Positions 59,981-64,000 of a stretch of 64,000 nucleotides of DNA are shown here, piece by piece. The DNA lies in assembly GCF_017084525.1 (NCBI RefSeq), contig NZ_CP070950.1, positions 1,178,001 to 1,242,000 of the forward strand, written 5' to 3'. This DNA comes from Conexibacter sp. SYSU D00693. GTDB lineage: Bacteria > Actinomycetota > Thermoleophilia > Solirubrobacterales > Solirubrobacteraceae. The translations under genes were made by a program, and so were the position numbers. Under the pieces are notes generated by a model. It made no database searches and was not told the origin of the DNA. It saw nothing but the letters and a program-made list of their open reading frames with translations. How positions within the stretch are numbered: the stretch's first letter is position 1; each line of letters begins with the position of its first letter.

Positions 59981-60895
59981 ATGGACCTCGACGTGCGTGA
60001 GCCCGCCCCGGGCGTCCGGCGCTTCACCGTCCCGCTGGCGCTGCCCTCGCCGGACCACCTGCACGTCCACGTGCTCGACACGCCCGAGGGCGACCTCGTC
60101 GTCGACTGCGGCGCCGTCGGCTCCGAGGACGCGCTGAGCGCGGGCCTCGAGGCGGTCGGCGCGGCGCCCAGCCGGGTCCTGCTCACCCACGGCCACGTGG
60201 ACCACTGGGGGCTGGCGACCACGCTGCAGGACACCGTGCTCGCCCATCCGCGCGTGGGCCCGAGCATCCGCCTCGGCTCGGCCGACCTCGGCGAGCGCCG
60301 GCAGGAGATGCCGGCGTGGCTCGACGTGGACCGCATGCTCGCCGCCTTCGAGGGCATGCGGGGCCTCATCGCCGGCATCCCGGAGGTCGCGCCGCTGGCC
60401 GACGGCGACCGCCTCGGCGACTGGGAGGTCCTGCACACCCCCGGCCACGACCCCGGGCACGTCTGCCTCTTCCGCGAGGCCGACGGCGTGCTGCTGTGCG
60501 GCGACCTGCTGCTGCGCGACTTCACGCCCAACGTCCAGCCCGACTGGAGCGGGGCCGACGCGCTGGCCGACTTCCTCGCCTCGCTCGATCGCATCGCCGC
60601 GCTCGACGTCCGGCTCGTCCTGCCGTCCCACGGCCCGCTCTACGAGGACGCCACCGCACGGGTGCGCCAGCTGCACGACCACCACGCGCGCCGGCTGGCG
60701 GCGCTCATGGCCAGCGTCGAGGGCGGGCCGAGGACGCTGCGCGAGCTGCGCGCGGCGGCCTTCGGCCAGAACCTGGACGCCTCCGCCGACCGCATGCTCG
60801 CGGCGATGGAGACCTTCGCCCACATCGACCACCTGCGCCGGCGCGGCGACGTCCGGATGGACCTCGCCTCCGGCACCTGGTCGCTGGCCGCCTAG
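59981..60895 (+). CDS. Metallo-beta-lactamase-fold hydrolase
   Basis: A 304-residue hydrolase with the zinc-binding motif THGHVDHWG at 69-77, the later HTPGHDPGHVCLF, GDLLLRD and SHGPLYED ligands, followed by a C-terminal winged-helix-like tail (about 240-304, RTLRELRAAAFGQ ... THIDHLRRRGDV in pattern), typical of the LACTB2-like group. Substrate could be a thioester, lactone or RNA-like ester. Its stop overlaps that of the MhuD-like gene. Confidence 0.88.
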   Translation: MDLDVREPAPGVRRFTVPLALPSPDHLHVHVLDTPEGDLVVDCGAVGSEDALSAGLEAVGAAPSRVLLTHGHVDHWGLATTLQDTVLAHPRVGPSIRLGSADLGERRQEMPAWLDVDRMLAAFEGMRGLIAGIPEVAPLADGDRLGDWEVLHTPGHDPGHVCLFREADGVLLCGDLLLRDFTPNVQPDWSGADALADFLASLDRIAALDVRLVLPSHGPLYEDATARVRQLHDHHARRLAALMASVEGGPRTLRELRAAAFGQNLDASADRMLAAMETFAHIDHLRRRGDVRMDLASGTWSLAA

Positions 60896-61218
60896 GCGCC
60901 GCTGGGCGCGGGCGCCTCCTCGCGCTCGAGGACGTCGAACGACCAGATCTCGCTGGCGGTGCCGACCGGGCCGCCCTCGCGGTGCTGCGCGTGGCCGGCC
61001 TGGAAGTCGGCGCTGCGCAGCCACGCCTGGAAGTCCTCCTCGCTGCGCCAGCGCGTGACGACCAGGCAGACCTCGCGGTCGTCGTTGGGACGCAGGAGCT
61101 CGAAGGCCTCGAAGCCCGGTGCGCTGGAGACCCTGCCGGCGCGGGTGGCGAAGCGGTGCTCGAAGTCGGCGAAGCGCTCACGCGGGACCGTGATCGCGTT
61201 GATCTTGACGACGCTCAT
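60892..61218 (-). CDS. Heme-degrading monooxygenase, MhuD-like (ABM fold)
   Basis: A 108-residue ferredoxin-like barrel protein strongly resembling mycobacterial MhuD: VVKINAI with Asn7, VTRWRSEEDFQAW with Trp66, and a His at 76 corresponding to the proximal heme ligand. MhuD-type enzymes bind heme and open the ring without releasing carbon monoxide, freeing iron. A generic antibiotic-biosynthesis monooxygenase is the alternative. Convergent with the MBL gene; the start is 36 bases from the divergent kinase gene. Confidence 0.8.
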   Translation of the reverse strand: MSVVKINAITVPRERFADFEHRFATRAGRVSSAPGFEAFELLRPNDDREVCLVVTRWRSEEDFQAWLRSADFQAGHAQHREGGPVGTASEIWSFDVLEREEAPAPSGA

Positions 61219-61254
61219 CGCGGCGGATCGTACGTCGCGTGCGAGGATCCACCT

Positions 61255-62334
61255 GTGCGAGGGGCGTGGGACCACCCGGCGCTGCGCGCGGCCGTGCCCG
61301 TCCTCCTCGGGCTGTTCTACCTGGTGACGGTGCAGGACGCCGGCCGTGGCCCGCTGCTCACGGCGGTGGGCAGCATCCTCGCCCTGGTGCAGGCCGGGGC
61401 GGTCGCGGCGCGCCACCGCCACCTGGCGGTGGCGGTTGCCGTCGGCCTGCCCGCCGCGTTGGGCCTCCAGCTCATCGCTCCCGAGGTCCTCGTGCCCTTC
61501 GGCGCGCTGTTCCTGCTGTGGGCGGTCACCGTCGCCCACGGGCCTGCGACGTCGGTGCCCATGCTCCTGGTCGTGCTCGGCCTGCTCGGCTCGGTGGCCG
61601 CGGAGCACCGCTCCGAGGACGTGCTGTTCCTCGGGGCCCTGACCATCGCGCTCTGGGCGCTGGCCGAGGCCTGGCGCGGCCGCGCCCGGGCCCTGGAGGA
61701 AGCCGGTCGTCGCGCGCTGGCCGACGAGCAGGCGCGCATCGCGCGCGAGCTGCACGACGTGCTGGCCCACAGCGTCTCGGTCATCGTCGTGCAGGCCGCC
61801 GCGGCCGACGACGTCTTCGACGACCGCCCGGACCAGGCGCGCGCCGCGCTGCGCGCGATCGAGGCCGCGGGACGCGACGCGCTTGGCGAGCTGCGCCGGC
61901 TGCTCTCGGCGGTGCGGCCCGGCGCGGAGGAGGAGGCGACCGCGCCGGCACCGCGGCTGGCCGAGCTCGACGCGCTGGCTGCACCGCTGCGCCACGCCGG
62001 GCTCGAGGTGGCCGTCCGCCGCGACGGCGAGGCGCGGCCGCTGCCGGCGGGCGTCGAGCTGTCGGCCTACCGCATCGTGCAGGAGGCGTTGACCAACACG
62101 CTGCGCCACGCCGGAGCCACCCGCGCCGACGTCAGACTGCACTACGCGCCCGAGGCGCTCGAGCTCGAGGTCGTCGACGACGGCCGGGGCGCGGCGGCGG
62201 CCACCAGGACCGGGCGTGGGATCTCGGGCATGCGCGAGCGCGCCGCCCTCGTGACCGGGACGCTCGAGGCGGGTCCACATCCGGACGGCGGCTTCCGCGT
62301 CCACGCCCGCCTGCCGGTGGAGGCGGCGCGATGA
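61255..62334 (+). CDS. Sensor histidine kinase (NarL/DesK type)
   Basis: A 359-residue kinase with five or six membrane helices (about 10-135) and no extracytoplasmic domain, a HisKA_3 segment with the His in IARELHDVLAHSVSVIVVQ, the N-box RIVQEALTNTLRHAGA and G-box VDDGRG. A GTG at 61255 is the start. It is coupled (ATGA) to a LuxR-type regulator and followed by an ABC transporter, the usual layout for sensing an antibiotic or envelope stress and inducing an exporter. Confidence 0.9.
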   Translation: MRGAWDHPALRAAVPVLLGLFYLVTVQDAGRGPLLTAVGSILALVQAGAVAARHRHLAVAVAVGLPAALGLQLIAPEVLVPFGALFLLWAVTVAHGPATSVPMLLVVLGLLGSVAAEHRSEDVLFLGALTIALWALAEAWRGRARALEEAGRRALADEQARIARELHDVLAHSVSVIVVQAAAADDVFDDRPDQARAALRAIEAAGRDALGELRRLLSAVRPGAEEEATAPAPRLAELDALAAPLRHAGLEVAVRRDGEARPLPAGVELSAYRIVQEALTNTLRHAGATRADVRLHYAPEALELEVVDDGRGAAAATRTGRGISGMRERAALVTGTLEAGPHPDGGFRVHARLPVEAAR

Positions 62335-62999
62335 CGGTGCGCGTCGTGCTCGCCGACGACCAGGCGCTCGTGCGCGGCGGCTTCCGGATGATCCTCGACG
62401 CGCGCGAGGACCTCGAGGTGGTCGGCGAGGCGGCGACCGGCGCCGAGGCCCTCGGGATCGTGGAGGAGCTCGACCCGGACGTCGTGCTGATGGACGTGCG
62501 GATGCCCGAGCTCGACGGGATCGAGGCGACCCGCCGGCTCGTCGCGAGCGGCGCCCGGGCGCGCGTCGTCGTCCTCACGACCTACGACGCCGACGACCAC
62601 GTCCTCGCGGCGCTGCGGGCGGGCGCGAGCGGGTTCCTGCTCAAGGACGTGCGGCCGGCCGAGCTCGTCGACGCGGTTCGCGTGGTCGCGCGCGGCGACG
62701 CCCTCGTGGACCCCTCGGTGACGCGGCGCCTGCTGGACCGCTTCGCCGACCGCCTGCCCGACCCGGCCGCCGCCCCACCGCCGGCCCTCGACGAGCTGAC
62801 CGACCGCGAGGTCGAGGTCCTGCGGCTGGTCGCCCAGGCCCTGACCAACGCCGAGATCGCCGAGCGGCTCGTGCTCACCGAGGCGACGGTGAAGACCCAC
62901 GTCTCGGCGGTGCTGCGCAAGCTCGGGCTCCGCGATCGCGTCCAGGCGGTGGTGGTGGCCTACGAGGTCGGCCTCGTGCGCCCCGGCGTCTCCCCCTAG
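62331..62999 (+). CDS. LuxR/NarL-family response regulator
   Basis: A 222-residue regulator: phospho-acceptor Asp55 in VVLMDVRMPELDG, Lys in FLLKDVRP, and a C-terminal LuxR HTH (LTDREVEVLRLVAQALTNAE, TEATVKTHVSAVLRKLGL). Start overlaps the kinase stop. Its probable target is the ABC transporter operon beginning 66 bases downstream. Confidence 0.94.
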   Translation: MTVRVVLADDQALVRGGFRMILDAREDLEVVGEAATGAEALGIVEELDPDVVLMDVRMPELDGIEATRRLVASGARARVVVLTTYDADDHVLAALRAGASGFLLKDVRPAELVDAVRVVARGDALVDPSVTRRLLDRFADRLPDPAAAPPPALDELTDREVEVLRLVAQALTNAEIAERLVLTEATVKTHVSAVLRKLGLRDRVQAVVVAYEVGLVRPGVSP

Positions 63000-63065
63000 A
63001 GACGGACCCCAAGACCGTCCCGCAGACCGATGTGCGATCGGCGACGCCGCCGTACCGTCGGCGCC

Positions 63066-63980
63066 GTGATCGAGGTCCGCGAGCTCGTCAAGCGCTTCGG
63101 CGACACGCCCGCGGTCGACCGCCTGTCGTTCACGGTCGTCCCCGGTGCCGTGACGGGCTTCCTCGGCCCCAACGGCGCCGGCAAGTCGACGACCATGCGG
63201 ATGGTGCTGGGCCTCGACGCGCCGACCTCCGGCGTCGCCCTCGTCGACGGCCGGCCCTACCGCGAGCTGCCCGCACCGCAGCGGGCGGTCGGCGCGCTGC
63301 TCGACGCCCGCGCGGTCAACCCGCGGCGCCGCGCGCGCGACCACCTGCGCTGGCTGTGCGACGCCGGGGACCTCCCGCGCTCGCGCGCCGATGAGACGCT
63401 CGAGCTCGTCGGGCTCACCGCGGCCGCGGGCCGCCGCGCCGGTGACTTCTCGCTGGGCATGCTCCAGCGCCTCGGCGTCGCGGCCGCCCTGCTCGGCGAC
63501 CCACGGACCCTCGTCCTCGACGAGCCGATCAACGGCCTCGACGCCGAGGGCATCCGCTTCGTGCGCGGCCTGCTGCGGCGGCTGGCCGACGACGGGCGCG
63601 CCGTCCTGGTGTCGAGCCACGTCCTGCGCGAGATGGAGCAGACCGCCGACCGCGTGCTCGTCATCGGCCGCGGCCGGCTCATCGCCGACGCGACGGTCGA
63701 GGAGGTCACCCGCCGCGCGGCGGGGACCTTCGTCCGCGTCGTCTCGCCCGACGCCGCGCGGCTGCGCGCCGCGGTCCAGCGTGCCGGCGGCAGTGCCGCA
63801 GCCGTGGACGGCACGCTCGAGGTCACCGGGCTCGACGCACCGGCGATCGGCGACCTCGCCGCGGAGCTGGGCCTGCGCCTGCACGAGCTCGCGCCGCAGC
63901 GCGCCAGCCTCGAGGAGGCGTTCCTCGAGCTCACCGACGACAGCGTGGAGCACCGCGCCCACGCGGAGGCCGCCGCATGA
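63066..63980 (+). CDS. ABC transporter ATP-binding protein
   Basis: A 304-residue ATPase with Walker A GPNGAGKST at 34-42, a signature region FSLGMLQRLGVAAALLGD, Walker B RTLVLDEPINGLD and the switch His in VSSHVLREMEQTADRV; the C-terminal 80 residues are a DUF4162-like tail. It belongs to the drug/antibiotic (DrrA-like) exporter group. Start GTG at 63066. The permease starts within its stop codon, so the two form one transporter. Confidence 0.93.
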   Translation: MIEVRELVKRFGDTPAVDRLSFTVVPGAVTGFLGPNGAGKSTTMRMVLGLDAPTSGVALVDGRPYRELPAPQRAVGALLDARAVNPRRRARDHLRWLCDAGDLPRSRADETLELVGLTAAAGRRAGDFSLGMLQRLGVAAALLGDPRTLVLDEPINGLDAEGIRFVRGLLRRLADDGRAVLVSSHVLREMEQTADRVLVIGRGRLIADATVEEVTRRAAGTFVRVVSPDAARLRAAVQRAGGSAAAVDGTLEVTGLDAPAIGDLAAELGLRLHELAPQRASLEEAFLELTDDSVEHRAHAEAAA

Positions 63981-64000
63981 CCGGCGCCCCCGTCCCGTTC
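63977..64000 (+). CDS. ABC transporter permease, first codons only
   Basis: An ATG overlapping the stop of the ATPase gene (ATGA) opens a frame MTGAPVPF that runs off the window. Position makes a permease very likely. Confidence 0.6.

Overview
The window is one continuous, very GC-rich chromosomal stretch with dense, non-redundant housekeeping and accessory genes, many joined by 1-4 base stop/start overlaps, frequent GTG starts and several apparently leaderless promoters. Gene content (mraZ-rsmH edge of a cell-division cluster, PspC-type sensor kinases, F420-type nitroreductase, MhuD-like heme oxygenase, split Tad pilus genes, many TetR/MFS pairs) points to an actinobacterium; the style and the many secreted WD/propeller-like proteins suggest the Thermoleophilia/Solirubrobacterales (inference, not tested). 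No rRNA, CRISPR array, prophage or insertion sequence was seen; two tRNAs are present.

Layout. 1-1274: rsmH (cut by the window edge) and mraZ with a MraZ-box promoter. 1275-5330: nicotinate phosphoribosyltransferase-like gene and a tadA-tadB-tadC operon. 5358-10562: acetyltransferase, Tat-exported FAD oxidoreductase plus MpaB-type oxygenase with a divergent TetR, and an MFS exporter. 10591-12793: response regulator, histidine kinase and cpaB, under the same leaderless promoter motif as tadA. 12794-16454: TetR/DHA2 transporter pair and a cytochrome P450 with a CRP-like dyad upstream. 16666-20990: a hypothetical gene, an aberrant Rho-like protein, transaldolase, folP and a RibD-type reductase. 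21010-25745: secreted propeller protein, glpD and a Gly-Thr-rich secreted protein. 25779-28524: GMC oxidoreductase operon with its GntR regulator. 28606-31880: PspC protein, small membrane protein, PspC-kinase and LuxR-type regulator. 31929-35976: acyl-reductase-like SDR, ferritin-like protein and a second TetR/DHA2 pair with twin operators. 35977-36684: a 708-base gene-free stretch full of palindromes and a 106-base direct repeat. 36685-39631: proton-translocating transhydrogenase operon. 39646-42705: lipoprotein, B12 adenosyltransferase, cobS and a PAP2 phosphatase. 43292-47829: a putative ureide-catabolism cluster (biuret-hydrolase-like enzyme, NCS2-like permease, DUF1116/AllG-like protein, GntR). 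47867-55871: nitroreductase, phosphate permease, acyltransferase, a run of secreted proteins and a nuclease-like protein. 55899-58531: tRNA-Glu, tRNA-Leu and a three-domain (unknown/GcvH-like/SCP2-like) protein whose end runs into tRNA-Leu. 58617-64000: CNNM/CorC protein, metallo-hydrolase, MhuD-like oxygenase and a two-component system followed by an ABC transporter cut by the window edge.

Most noteworthy: the shared leaderless promoter linking the dispersed Tad genes to their own two-component system; the Rho-like protein that lacks the key motor elements; the ureide cluster with an orphan DUF1116 protein; the lipoyl-less GcvH/SCP2 fusion; and a family of covarying palindromes at gene 3' ends.
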